A stretch of DNA of 46,957 nucleotides from positions 162,523 through 209,479 of the forward strand of contig NW_019775492.1 of the NCBI RefSeq assembly GCF_001039355.2. The letters are read 5' to 3'. Position 1 is the stretch's first letter. Every line of letters begins with the position of its first letter. Below, piece after piece: positions 35,155 through 46,411 of the stretch. The notes beneath the pieces were generated by a model that saw only the letters and a list, made by a program, of their open reading frames with translations, did no database searches and was not told the DNA's origin. Source of the DNA: Lingula anatina. Lineage: Eukaryota; Brachiopoda; Lingulata; Lingulida; Lingulidae. The translations under genes and the position numbers were made by a program.

Positions 35155-35204
35155 GGTGGTGATGGGGGGTGGGTGGTGGGGGTGGGGGGGGGTGGGTGGG
35201 GGGT
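35155..35204 (+). repeat. G-rich tract with quadruplex potential
   Basis: GGTGG, GGGGGG, GGG, GGGGG and longer G runs are separated by single T bases over about 50 bases, immediately after the end of duplication copy B. Such a tract can form G-quadruplexes and promote breakage. Confidence 0.7.
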
Positions 35205-36950
35205 TCAATATTCAGTCTCTATTTCTTTAGAGGGGGGTCAGTTTTATTTATTTATTAATAATTTCATCTTTTTCCCATTTGCATAATATTAAAAAAGTGT
35301 CTATTCCAGCTAATATTGTGAATGAGAAATACCTTCATTGAATGCATTATATTACACGTAGCTTGATCTTTAAAATCAGTTGATTTTTATTGTAAGATAA
35401 ACAGTATACACACATACATCATACAGGTAGATGGATAATTTAAAAACAAATTTTAGGCCCTATGCTTTGAACTTAATTAATTAATTATTAGTCATTAAAA
35501 TGATGAAAATATTCAGGAGACTTCAGTTTGAAGTTTGTGTACATTTGAAAAGGTATACAATGACTGCCATCACAACACTAGTGACATCAAAATATTAGCG
35601 ACACCACAGAGTCACATACTTAGGAAGTTTTCGGAAATGTTTATGAAACTGTCACTGAGCAGTGAAATAGTATATCATCCATACGAATCCATGAGTGGTT
35701 TGATTGGGATATAATTGTATTGGGGTTGGAATTGGGAAGGTTTACCTGAATATTTAAGGTAGTATTTTATAGTTAAGGTTAATTGTCATCGATATCAGAA
35801 AGAATAAATGTTTTTAAGTGTTCATAGTGCTTTACACTTTACCCAGCAGTCAAAAAAAAAAAAAAAAAACTTTTAATTTAAACGCCACTTTGGTATCCAA
35901 ACAGTAAATCAAAATTATGACTTTAGGGGGTTATTTAATTTAGTTGTCTACTTTTTTTTTTTTTTTTTTTTTGGGGGGGGGGGTTGGTTCAGTTGTTATT
36001 AAGTTTTGCTCGTATGCTTTGATTCTGTATATATTTTAATCTATTTTCATATATTTGATTATAACATGCTATTTGAGATTTGTGATAAGGAACGGAGTGC
36101 CAATGTAAAATGAAGTTCTCCTTCCATTAGATTCATTAGTTTGAAGGTGAAAATTTTCATGAGAAAATCAGAAAATTATAAAAAAATTCTATTTCACCAC
36201 CACCAATGACTCACCTTATGAAAAAAGCTATTTATTTGATATTTGGCGATCGCTGTAACATCTTTCATTTTAGTAAATGCTTGCTATATATGAAGAATTC
36301 AATAAAAAAGGCCAAGGGGCTGATTCCTTGAGCTAAAAATGAAATATGTAGCATTTTGACAAGGGAGTTCAAATCCTACAGTTAGTAAGACGAATACTTC
36401 TTTTAAAAGTTATCAATTTTCACTAAAATTCTCATCACCAAAATATCAAATACTAACAAAATATACGTTACAATGCATACTATATGGAAAATAATGGTAT
36501 GGTGACTAAATATAAAATAGGGCATTTTGTTCATGGAAACCCAAATCCCATGGGTATGAAAATGAAGATTTTCCTGATTTATTTTAGCCTTTTTTCACCA
36601 AATATTTTATCATCAAACTTTCAAATATGTCTAATACGTTCTCCATTAAATGTACTAAAAGGGAAATCTTGAAATGATCACCAAATATCAGTTGAAAATC
36701 TATTTCATAGGGAAGTCATTGGATGGTAAAATACACATTTTTAATTTTCTCGCAAAACTTTTCACATGTAATCTAACAAAAGAGCCAATTTATTCTCCAT
36801 TATGCATACTACAAGGCGAAAGTCATATACTCAAAATAAGATGAATGAAGTTTTGTGAGTTAAAATCCCATTATGAAAATTTGACTGGGGAGTCTGCTAC
36901 TCCACTTCTACTACTTGCTACTCCATCTTCTCTAGCACAATCAAGGTGTA
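35205..36950. other. AT-rich spacer with a degenerate tandem repeat
   Basis: Holds poly-A at about 35854 and a T-run followed by a G-run at about 35953-35981. Between about 36100 and 36860 a weak repeat of roughly 150-175 bases can be followed by GCATACTATATGG (36475), TGTACTAAAAGGG (36651) and GCATACTACAAGG (36804). No gene seen. Confidence 0.4.
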
Positions 36951-39900
36951 ATATGGCGGTGCAAAAGATACGTGTGAAATGTGTACATTTACTGATCATC
37001 CAGCAATATAATGAATGCGCATTTGGTTGATCGTGATTGTGTTTTTTTTTACAAAGATCTACTGAGACAAATATGGGTAATGATGAACATTTTATTGCAT
37101 ATAACAGTGCTAATGATGAAAACTGCGTACAGAATGTTGCTCTTTTAATTCTTTAAAAAATACAAAAATGTATAAAAATATTTATAATAATAAAGTAATC
37201 AGCTATTTAAATCCCAGCACATGTCACTGTACGATTACGAGTGGCATCAGTCAACCTGAATGAAAAGCACATTTTGCATAAGAAATACAAACTTAATTTC
37301 TCTAGGCATATCAATTTAAGAGCGGCAGCAGAAGAATTGCAATTTACGAATTCAATGATAAATGGAAATGACATTCGAGGTCCTAACCCTTAATAAAAGA
37401 TCAACATAGAACCATAAGTCAAGTCAAATCTGGACATGTTTACGAGACTAGTGACGGCGTTTCTATTTTTCACTGCTCATCTCCAGAGCTAGTGAAATAT
37501 AATTATATTTTACCTAGGCTTTTGACAAGGAAATTTGATTTTGTGTAATCAACAGAATTCATTCCATAATGGCGTATATTGTAAAAAGTAATTATGGGGT
37601 TAAATGAGCAGAATCAGGTGAATAAAGTTAATAAATATATAAATTTTAAAATAGTAAAATAAATAGTACAAGATAAAAGCCAGCCAAATCAGTTATAATT
37701 TTTAAAAATAAAAGTTTCTAATACTTTCTTAAAATTGTCCTCGGACATAAACGTGAAGAGACTTGTTTTTAATTTGACATTACATGGCAACAGCAATGAC
37801 TGGTCAAGTGATGTAAAACTCCGTTTTGGAAAATAATGATAAACTAATTCTAGTAGGTAAGGGGGATATTATCGATAAAAAAAATTAAATTTTGAATAAA
37901 ATGCGTGCTCTAACAGGGAGCCAGTGCAACTGCTTTAAAAAACGGGTTCCTTCTGAGTGACCCTGGGTGTGAGGGTTAAAATCTGCGCTGAAATACTTCT
38001 GAATTTACTTCAGTTTTTCATTCGTTCCTCGACACAGCCATAGAGTAAAGAGTTACGTTAGTGCTAACGAGAGGTTATCATCGCGTATGATTGTTGCTGC
38101 AGAGGGTTGATCCAGGTATCTTCTCGTTCATTGAAAACTACAAAAGTGAATTCCCATCTATCTGTTGATTTAAAGCTGTCGCAGCAAAGGGATTTTAACA
38201 ATGAGGTAAGTTATGAAAAGAAGCAATAATTTCTCTATCAGAAAAAGATCTACAAAGCACCAGAAGACACGTGAGCAGGTTCACAAGAATTGTTACGCGG
38301 TTTCAGATATTTTTAAGCTCCCAAGGCACCATAGACTTAGAACTGTTGTAGCAAACAAATTGAAAAATGATGAGTGAGTTCCACAAGAAAAAGAAACAGA
38401 AGTTTCGTCAATACAAATAAAACAACATAGCGCTGACGTTTCCATGCATGTTTACGAGAGTGTTAGGACGTTTTTATTAATTTTCTTAACTCCAGTGCAA
38501 GGTGAATGAAGTGTGTCACATACATGTGCGCTTTTAATTTTTCCAACTTCATAGCCTACGGAGTAAGTAAGACGAGTGTCCGGTTAATGGAAGGACATTT
38601 TAAGCGATATCTGCTAAATTATAAAGCTATAAAGCTGTCGCGTTCGCGGCTCCAAGCTGCTTTCTGTAATACGGCGGTTCAAAGGTTACGCCTTTAAAAC
38701 GTGTGATATATATGTATTTACTTACCATTCAGCAATATGATGAATACGCATTTTTGTTTTTTTCTTAAAGAATTGAGACACATTTTAGTAAGGGTAAACG
38801 TTTTATTCATATAGCAGTGGTGATGATAACTGCGCACAAAATGTCATTTCTTAAGTAAACAAAGCTTTCAGTAAGTTTGCTTTCAGCACACCTACGATTG
38901 AGTGACATCACCCTTAACCTAAATAAAAAGTTCACGTTTTGCACAAGAAACATCTCAGAAGTCTTTGGGCATATAGATATACATGTATGAGTGGCGACAG
39001 ATAAATTTCAAATGTACCACTTAAGTGATGAATGGAAATGACATTCAAGTCCCCCCCCCCCCGAAAAAAAAAGAAAAAAAAATCAACAGAGAACTGGATA
39101 TCATGTCAAATCGTGGCATGTTCACAAGACAAGTTAAGCCTTTCCTATTATTTTTTTAAATCTCCATAGCTGCGGAAAATAATTCTGTTTCATTCAAGAT
39201 TTGAAAAGGAAATTTGATGCTGTCAAATCAGCATTACCTATTCTGTTAAAGCAGTCAGTTCATAAACTTCATTAAATACTGAAGCCAACACTACAGAGCG
39301 TGATGTTTTAAATCCCTCATTGTTTGCTAAAAGCCCGCAGGATTAAATCCCCAGGTGGGGTTTGTTGATTTAAAACTGTCGTAGCAGAGTTAATGCAAAA
39401 ATATTTGCTCTAAAAAAATATCAATATAGAATTTAGCCTATGAGCATGTTTGCGAGACTTGTTATGGCGTTTAAATTTTTCACTTCTTATCTCCAGAACT
39501 TTGAGATAGAATTGTGTCTTGTCTAGGGTTTTGAAAAGGAAATTTAATTTTGTCCAATCAACAGAATTAATTCCATGGTGGCGCATAGTGTAAAAAGTAA
39601 TAATGGGGGTTAAAATTAACAGAATAAGAAGAATAAGGTCAATAAATTATAAATGGATAGAGAGTTAAAATATTGAGATAGAAAAATAAATGGTACAAGA
39701 TAAAAGCCAGTCAAATCAGTTATACAACTTTTTCGAAACCAAATATTCTAATTAATTTTTAAAATTGTCCTCGGACTCTTTATTTAGCTTTTTAGGCTGT
39801 TGGGAGAATATTCCACTCATCAGGTCCATTAAATTTTCAATCTGGTATAATGGCAACAACAACAACCGTTTAAGTGACCTTAAAACGTTTTGGAGCATAA

Positions 39901-40080
39901 TGATGAACTAATTCTAACAGTTAAAGGGTGCTTTTTGATAAAAATGGCATGCATAAAAATTAGGATTTTAAATAAAACGCTTGCTCTAACAGGGAGCCAG
40001 TGCAACTGGTGTAATATGAGTCTCCCTGGATGTGTGGGTTTAAAGCTGTGGAATATTCTGTATTCGCTGCCGTTTTTTTT
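36950..40080. repeat. Dispersed repeat family R1, block 4
   Basis: Longest R1 block. Anchors: TACTGATCATCCAGCAATAT (36989), GAGTGGCATCAGTCAACCTGAA (37239), TCAAATCTGGACATGTTTAC (37424), CTGTTGATTTAAAGCTGTCG (38161), CAGCAATATGATGAATACGC (38731), CATGTCAAATCGTGGCATG (39101) and TTGTTGATTTAAAACTGTCG (39361). The segment 37560-37990 recurs at 39560-40060, both ending with GGGAGCCAGTGCAACTG, and a related one lies at 3990-4410. Thus the block is itself a tandem of about 2 kb units. Confidence 0.6.
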
Positions 40081-41220
40081 TATTCAGGTACAATCATGAA
40101 GTTAAGACTTCAGGCCTACCCAACTACCAGACTCGGCACCTAAGGATCCTGAATTAACCGGTATATCGGACCACGCTACCCGTTTTCAAGGTGTTTGTCA
40201 GATCGCATTTCGGAGTATCATACCCCAGAACAAATTTTGTAGCACGACTGCGGGCTCATCCACGCTCGGCTGAACAACCTGAAACTGTACTCTTACTTTA
40301 GAGTACTCTATTTTATCGTCTCTATGGGGGTATATGGGGACTTTACGACATTCGGTTTGAATGTTTTAACCACTTTTGATAGGGCTTTTTTGCATTGTAT
40401 TAGATTAATGTGGCAGTCTANGTGCTTGGTGATCAGATTTTCTTTTCCCAAAGGAGAGTGGAAACTAAAGGATCAGACTCATCTCAGATTCCTCCTGAGG
40501 AAACCTGGTGTTACAGTGGATTGGAGACTTGGAGCATTTAGTACTTGGGTATTTCATCAAGCATATGGGTAAAGAGGTCATGGGTTTATTCCTCAGAACC
40601 TAGCTATACACATAGGTCACTGCAGGTTGCAAAAATTGGAAGGTTTCTTCCAATTCACACATTGATATTTGTCTTACATGAAGGACTTATGGTCCACATG
40701 GGTGTGATTTGAGTACAGTTTATGAGCTTACTGGGCGCAGTTTCATCACCTCTTCTTATAAGCATGGGAAGTGCAAATGCTTGGCATTTTGCAACCTTTT
40801 CCAGCATGGAGGGGAATGTCACCACCTTACAGTTACATGGTATTATGGAAGAGGTGCGCATGATTTTTGTACAGCTATATAGATTTTGGGGTCTTTAGAT
40901 ATGACCAAAGGCCCTGCATATTTGCTTTTTGCAAAGCAGATCTTAGGTCTCTCCTCCCAACTGAGGATGCTCTTCATTTCTATACTTTATGAGCTTTACC
41001 CTTACCAAAATATTAGGCCAGTTGCAAATTTGCTGCAATATTGCTGCAAATCTGCTGCAAATTGCAATGCCTTCTTTCCATTTTGCTGCAATATTCTGCA
41101 AATTAGCAGAAATAAAATTTAGATCTAAAATCTAGACTTAATGATGTGGGACATAATAAATTGCTAAATAGCAAAATGCATAGTTGTGGCCACCATCTGT
41201 ATTCCCCCAAAAAAAAAAAA
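40081..41220. other. Unassigned sequence with one ambiguous base
   Basis: No gene recognised. The base at 40421 is N. A small cluster of TTGCTGCAAAT-like words lies at 41028-41105. An 82-codon frame at 40324-40572 crosses the N and has no motif. Confidence 0.35.
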
Positions 41221-41252
41221 AATGCAACTAGAAAGGCACTCCGAGAGCACAG

Positions 41253-41611
41253 ACCTCCACCAAGGCAGCAAAGTCTCCACCCAAGGTCGTTTCACCCCTA
41301 AATTTTCATTCTATAATGATTAAGTTTTTTTTTATTGATTGATTGATTCGAATCACCACCAAATACTAATCATCTGTTAATTCCTTGGCCCACTTATGAC
41401 AGTTCCTGAAAATTTCATCAAAATCGGTCCATGACTTAATTTTTTTTATTTTTGATTATTGGTTATCATTGATCCAGATCACCACCAAAAACTAATCACT
41501 TCTAAGTTAACCCATTTCTGACCTACCCTGAAAATTCCATCGAAATTCATCCATAACTTTTTATGTTGATGACAAACAAACGAGTGAAAACATAACCTAC
41601 TTGGCGGAGGT
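41253..41611. mobile_element. MITE-like element ending in ACCTCCACCAAGG / CTTGGCGGAGGT
   Basis: The left end ACCTCCACCAAGG and the right end CTTGGCGGAGGT are near-perfect inverted repeats. The interior has repeated ATC-ACCACCAAA-ACTAATCA phrases and an 'AAAATTTCATCAAAATCGGTCC' -like phrase (41427) typical of repeats seen widely in marine invertebrate genomes. No coding. A likely truncated relative lies at 13445. Confidence 0.65.
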
Positions 41612-41969
41612 AACTAAAACACCAATGTAATAAATGAAACTAGTATCTGTTGCATAGTTCAGTGAATGTTGTGTGAAGTTTCAATAAAATATGAGTTTAC
41701 CTTTGATTCCATGAAGCGAAATTGGCATGGAATCGGAATTATTATTGTACAAAACCTTCGAGCTTCTTTTTGATAAACAAATAAATAGATAATGATGCCA
41801 TTCTAGACATGTACTTTGACAACATAGTTCTTATGCTGTAAAATACAATGGTCGAAGAACATGCATATGAAAGTGAAAAAACTTGTAAATAATTGACTGT
41901 GAATAAACATGCCATCTTAAATTTATCTGCAAAAAGTGAAAACATTCTCATATACACATATATTGTAAA

Positions 41970-43165
41970 ATAAAAATGAAATGTATTTCAACAAAGGAGA
42001 TGTTTCAACTTTTGATGAGATACGTGATTTTGATTCATATGAAGGTAATGATAAGGGATTTATAGTGGCCATTTTGGGTGTTTCTATAAGCATAAAGCCA
42101 TCATTCTGTATATATATAGTAAAAAATGCAAAAGTTAGGGTAGAGTATCTATGTTTGATGAAATTTTGCTTCTAGAAGATTGAAAGAAATTCTGACGTAA
42201 AGAAAAGGAATTAAATTGCAAAATTGGTCAAATTTTGGCTGCCATCTTGGATAGAGTGGCCATATTGGATTTAAAGGCAGTCTATAATTAACCTTTATAA
42301 AATTAAAACACGTGTACTTTACCCATATGTTTTAAAATGAAAGTATAATGTACTTCATTAAATGAGATATACCAACTTTTGATCTGATATATGTTTCGCC
42401 TTTGACACATATTGGTAAGGGGTGTATGGCAGCCATATTGGATTTTTCTCTAATAATCAAACTTTAATTATGCATTCAGATAGCAAAAATGCACACAGTA
42501 TTGAAAAGATTCTATATTTGATAAAATTTAGCTTTTTCCATGATTGAAAGTAGTTCTAGATTACAGAAACCATGGCTTCATTGCAAAAACTTGTGAAAAT
42601 TTGGCCGCCATCTTGGATAAAGTAGCCATCTTGGATTGAGATAGCTCTTTGAATTTAACTTTAAAATATTGAAGCAATTCCCCTTTACCTCAAAATTGTA
42701 AAATAGAAATAGCACTTGCTTCATTAAAGTAGATATTTGAACTTTTTTATGAAAGACAGATGGTACCTTGACTCATAATGGTAAGGGTTGTGTGGCGGCC
42801 ATATTGAATTTTTTTGTATTCACAAAGCCTCTATATTATAGGCTACATAGATGGTACAAATGCAGGAAATAGTAGAGGCAATCTTTATTTGATAAATGTC
42901 TGCTCATATCAATATTGAAAGAAATTCTAGATCAATGAAAAGAGGATTTAATTGCAAAAAATGTTGAAATATTGGCCGCCATCTTGGATAGAGCAGCCAT
43001 TTTGAATCCAATTGACCAATTCCTGCTACAGATCACCAGATAGTATATATTTCCACAATATATGGACAATAAAAATATCTACCCTGAAACAAACTGAAAA
43101 TATCAACCATTTTTCATAATTTATCCATTTATTGCATATTCCTTAGGGGTGGCGGCCATCTTGGA
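41970..43165. repeat. About 365-bp tandem repeat carrying a YY1-like GCCGCCATCTTGG motif
   Basis: Three degenerate units: each has an AAATG or AAAGT(A)-start with CTTCATTAAA-type text (about 41985, 42350, 42715), then AACTTTT-GAT, then GGTAAGGG-TGT-TGG(C)GGCCAT, and ends with GGC(C)GCCATCTTGGAT. The last motif occurs at 42238-42250, 42603-42616, 42974-42987 and, in a fourth partial unit, 43151-43164. Its reverse complement, AAGATGGCGGC, equals the consensus site of the zinc-finger factor YY1. No gene lies within. Confidence 0.65.
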
Positions 43166-43430
43166 TTTTTGGGCACTTTCGCAATTGAGCCCATTTGTCC
43201 AATAAGCAGATTCATAAACCCCAGATATCAGGCTCTCCGACAATATATTCGAAAATTTTATATCATTAAAATTTTTTTTCACCCTTTTTTTTAGCCTTGG
43301 CTCCCCTACTAACAGTTAATTCAAACCTCTGACAAACAGCTTTCCCAGCCATGCACTCCACTGAAATCTAAATTGTCTCATGTTCTGTAAACATCAAATT
43401 ATTTTATAAGTCTCAAAATCTACTCAAATC

Positions 43431-43690
43431 TACTCTGTTGGTTAGTGGCTGGCATATAAAGGTACTGAGGTTGTGCCGCCATACTCTGTTGTCTCATATA
43501 ATCTATCAATATCTCACCTGTCGTATACTCTGTTGGGTAGTGGCTGGCATATAAAGGTACTGAGGTTGTGCCGCAATACTCTGTTGTCTCAAATTATCTA
43601 TCAATATCTCACCTGTCGTATACTCTGTTGGTTAGTGGCTGGCATATAAAGGTACTGAGGTTGTGCCGCCATACTCTGTTGTCCCGAGGG
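43431..43690 (-). repeat. 95-bp tandem repeat duplicating the end of a coding exon and its splice donor
   Basis: Three copies with a shared GGCATATAAAGG anchor at 43451, 43546 and 43641, exactly 95 bases apart. On the minus strand each unit encodes AAQPQYLYMPAT(N/T)QQS. The first two (in gene direction) end with CGACAG|GTGAGATATTG, a splice donor, and the third is truncated before it. Read-through from the first donor hits a stop within four codons, so the later copies lie in the intron unless alternative sites are used. Confidence 0.85.
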
Positions 43691-43792
43691 GTTGTTCTGT
43701 GCCGCCATCTGTTGGGCTGACTGAGGAGCTAGGGGTGGCTTGTTTAGATCATGAGTGGTGGCTCCGGTGGCTGACACTATAGCTGTACGAAC
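43613..43792 (-). CDS. Exon of a Gln-rich protein
   Basis: On the minus strand an acceptor (TTTCTGTCCCTGAAG) and a donor (CGACAG|GTGAGA) bound an exon of 180 bases, phase 0 at both ends, 60 codons. It reads VRTAIVSATGATTHDLNKPP, then LAPQSAQQMAAQNNPSGQQS and MAAQPQYLYMPATNQQSIRQ: low-complexity, rich in Gln, Ala and Pro, no recognised domain. It follows in phase the exon at 44617-44738. Such sequence occurs in RNA-binding, transcription and trafficking proteins, so no function is assigned. Its 3' end lies inside a 95-bp tandem repeat. Confidence 0.65.
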
Positions 43793-43795
43793 CTT

Positions 43796-44040
43796 CAGGG
43801 ACAGAAACAAAGATCGAAATGTACTAATCACAACTTTCTCGTCCAAGTTGTTTTCCATTTTCTTTCATGTGTTTTCCGCACGGACAGAAACAAATTTTGA
43901 AAAGAACCAATCACAACTTTCTCGTCCAAGTTGTTTTCCATTTTCTTCATGTGTTTTCTGTACTGACAGAAACAAATACTGAAAAGAACCAATCACAACT
44001 TTCTTGTCCAAGTTGTTTTCCATTTTCTTCATCTGTTTTT
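43796..44040. repeat. 83-bp tandem repeat in the intron of the Gln-rich gene
   Basis: Three copies of a unit with GACAGAAACAAA, ACTTTCTCGTCCAAGTTG and TTTTCCATTTTCTTCAT. The GACAGAAAC word stands at about 43800, 43883 and 43965, giving periods of 83 and 82. The array starts right at the acceptor of the downstream exon. Confidence 0.85.
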
Positions 44041-44519
44041 GAAAGCATAATGTTGTTTTTTGGACACTGCTGCCTTGTTAATGAAATAAATTAACTAACT
44101 CCTACTCAGGGGTTGAGAAATAATAAGTAATCCATTAGTACAGGAGGTAGAATGGAAGACATGCTGTCAAATAAAATTATCAGGTGGAAGCTTTTAATTA
44201 GCAATCTCTTGATGTGAAGAGTTATTTGGAAAACACGCAGAAATGAAACTACTTCTGTACTTGACACCTTGCACTGACAATGGGAGCATTCGCAACCACT
44301 TGATCCTCGGACTAACAAGTCCATGGCCCTGCCCCTACATGAAAGCGTAGGAGGAAGGAAATCAATAACATAATTTAAAGGAGGTTATGCAGATTCCTTT
44401 AAGTTTCCCTATAGTTAGTCCACGTATCAACTGGTTGTGAATCCTCCCAATGGCTCTACAAGCAGAAGTGTGCTTCATGGTGGAACAGATGCTGTTGTCT
44501 TGACCTGCATATGTGAGTG

Positions 44520-44600
44520 CATGTGTATGTGTGTGAGAATGAGAGACAGGGCGCATTCGAGAGATCGAGAGAGAGAGAGAGAGTGAGAAAGAGAGAGAGG
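44520..44600. repeat. (TG)n and (GA)n microsatellites beside an exon
   Basis: TGTGTATGTGTGTGAGAATG is followed by GAGAGAGAGAGAGAGTGAGAAAGAGAGAGAGG. It lies in the intron, ending about 16 bases after the donor of the exon at 44617. Confidence 0.8.
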
Positions 44601-44616
44601 TAGAGGAGTGACATAC

Positions 44617-44738
44617 TTGTGGTTGTTCCTGTTGCTGCTGCGTTTGTTGTGGTGGCTGTTGTTGCTGTTGCTGATAGTAGACTTGTTGCTGCACAGGGAA
44701 TCCAGTTTGCTGGATTGGCTGGTACTCAACTTCTGCTC
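44617..44738 (-). CDS. Exon of a Gln-rich protein (polyglutamine stretch)
   Basis: On the minus strand an acceptor (TGTATTATTTCCCCAG) and a donor (CCACAA|GTATGT) bound a 122-base exon that enters in phase 1 and leaves in phase 0, matching the phase of the exon at 43613-43792. It reads AEVEYQPIQQTGFPVQQQ, then VYYQQQQQQPPQ and QTQQQQEQPQ. The Gln codons are mixed CAA and CAG, so the tract is not a pure triplet expansion. I do not recognise the protein. Upstream exons probably lie beyond 44.9 kb, but I could not place them. Confidence 0.65.
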
Positions 44739-46023
44739 CTGGGGAAATAATACACCAATTATTCCAGGTCCAGGTAAATAATGAAATAGTTTCTTTTTTT
44801 GATTTCTTTTTAATATCCAACTTAAAGATGAGGATAAATTGAATATTCTAATCTGTTATGCTGCATAATGCAGATAAGTCCTCAGGAAAATTATTCTTCA
44901 TCACAGAAACGGGGATTAAAAGAACATGAATCTATTCAGTCAGTCAGAGATAGAACACGGTCTCCACTGAAAATTCAGAAGAACGAAAGTCTGAAATTAT
45001 CTCATCATTTGACTGGGCCGTTTCTGCACGTCAATGCCAGCATAAAAGGGGGCTCTACAACATTTGCTGGGTTTGCTACTGAAAAGTAATGCACTGGGTG
45101 GGAAAGAGAAAGCATCCTTAGTCTTTTTTGAAAAAAAAAAAAAAAAAAAACTCTCTGGGCTTTAAACTGCCAAGTCCCAAAAGCTCATTTAAAAGCTGTA
45201 CAACATCAGCACTTTGACCACTATTCTGTAGAGTTAACAGTATCGCAACACCCCTACCATACACACTCCCACAGCCCTGTGTAGACTTATGGACGGAGAT
45301 CGAGCGCTCATCAATTTGCTAATGGTGTTCTGACGAATCAAACTAAGAGGCTCCTTTTGTATTCCCTATTTAATAGCATCAATTCATTCACACTTCGTCT
45401 TCAATGGCATCAGGACAAGAATTCCACAATCCAGTGTGATTTTCTTTTTTTCTATCTGATTATGGTACATAATCCTGTGCTGAGCACATCTGTTCAGTAA
45501 TATTCTTCATGTATTGAGTATAGGAATAAAAAAAGTCAAATCCTCAGGTGAGCTTGCCTGTGTCTAGCCATTACCACTGGCCCTATCCTGACACTGTCCT
45601 ACTGACCTCTCGGTGACCTTTGGATGACCTCTGGCTAACATGACAGTCTTTTAATATTCCCAGACACACCCTTCCCACCTCCCATCACTAAACAAGGCAA
45701 CTGATGCTTAGAGACCTCCACTGCAACTTGTGGCTTTATCTTTAATTCATGACAATCATATCACACAAAACTAACTTCAACCTGACACAGCAATACTTAT
45801 GCTAGAAACCTACATGGTCACACTTTGGTCCTGTCATCCTCACCCAAAACAGATGTGTGGGTGGCAGCAGTTTAGTCTGTACAACACCATCATTACAGGG
45901 TTTTTTTGACATGGTATAACAAAATGTAATATTAGTGGAGTCAAATAGAGCTAAATATTATTCAAATTGTCAGATAATTTGAAAGTCAATATTTGATCCG
46001 TGCCCAATGTTCTCCACGACCTG

Positions 46024-46050
46024 TTTTAGGTGGCGCAGCGCCACCTAAAA
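46024..46050. repeat. Perfect 13-bp inverted repeat with a one-base centre
   Basis: The arm TTTTAGGTGGCGC (46024-46036) is followed by A and then its exact reverse complement (46038-46050). It could form a tight cruciform, or represent two transposon ends fused together. Confidence 0.9.
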
Positions 46051-46268
46051 TAAGCCAGTGCCCGAGAAGAAGGGCAGTAACAATTATCTGGAGGCCAGGT
46101 GCAGCCTCACCACCCCTTACTGTGGTTCAAGATAATCTTCCCAATCCATCCTGGTGTCGGATATTTCACAGACTCACTTCCAAGTCAATGACTGTCAATT
46201 TCCCCCCAAGTCCTTCACCAATTTCCTGCTGCATAACTGAGCACATTTAGACCAGCAGAATAACTAAA

Positions 46269-46411
46269 TAAACAGATCCACGAATCAAATTTGGCAACCC
46301 ATATAAAAGCTTGCCACTTTAATCCGGATTAGACACTAAACAGATTCCCCGCGGGAATCACACAGCAAGCATTCGAGTGGGTCGGCCATATTTGATCCAC
46401 GGATCTGTTAG
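46269..46411. mobile_element. Short foldback element, about 143 bp
   Basis: The arm 46269-46294 (AACAGATCC then ATCAAATTTGG) is repeated inverted at 46386-46411 (CCATATTTGAT then GGATCTGTT), with about 20 matching positions. There is no coding. Typical of a small MITE or foldback; no clear target duplication. Confidence 0.5.

Noticed and set aside
40324-40572. 82-codon frame containing the ambiguous base
   Set aside because: No recognisable domain, crosses N, and no splice or start context.
45993-46250. 85-codon plus-strand frame rich in Pro
   Set aside because: Its beginning is the 27-base palindrome, with no motif and no supporting splice signals.
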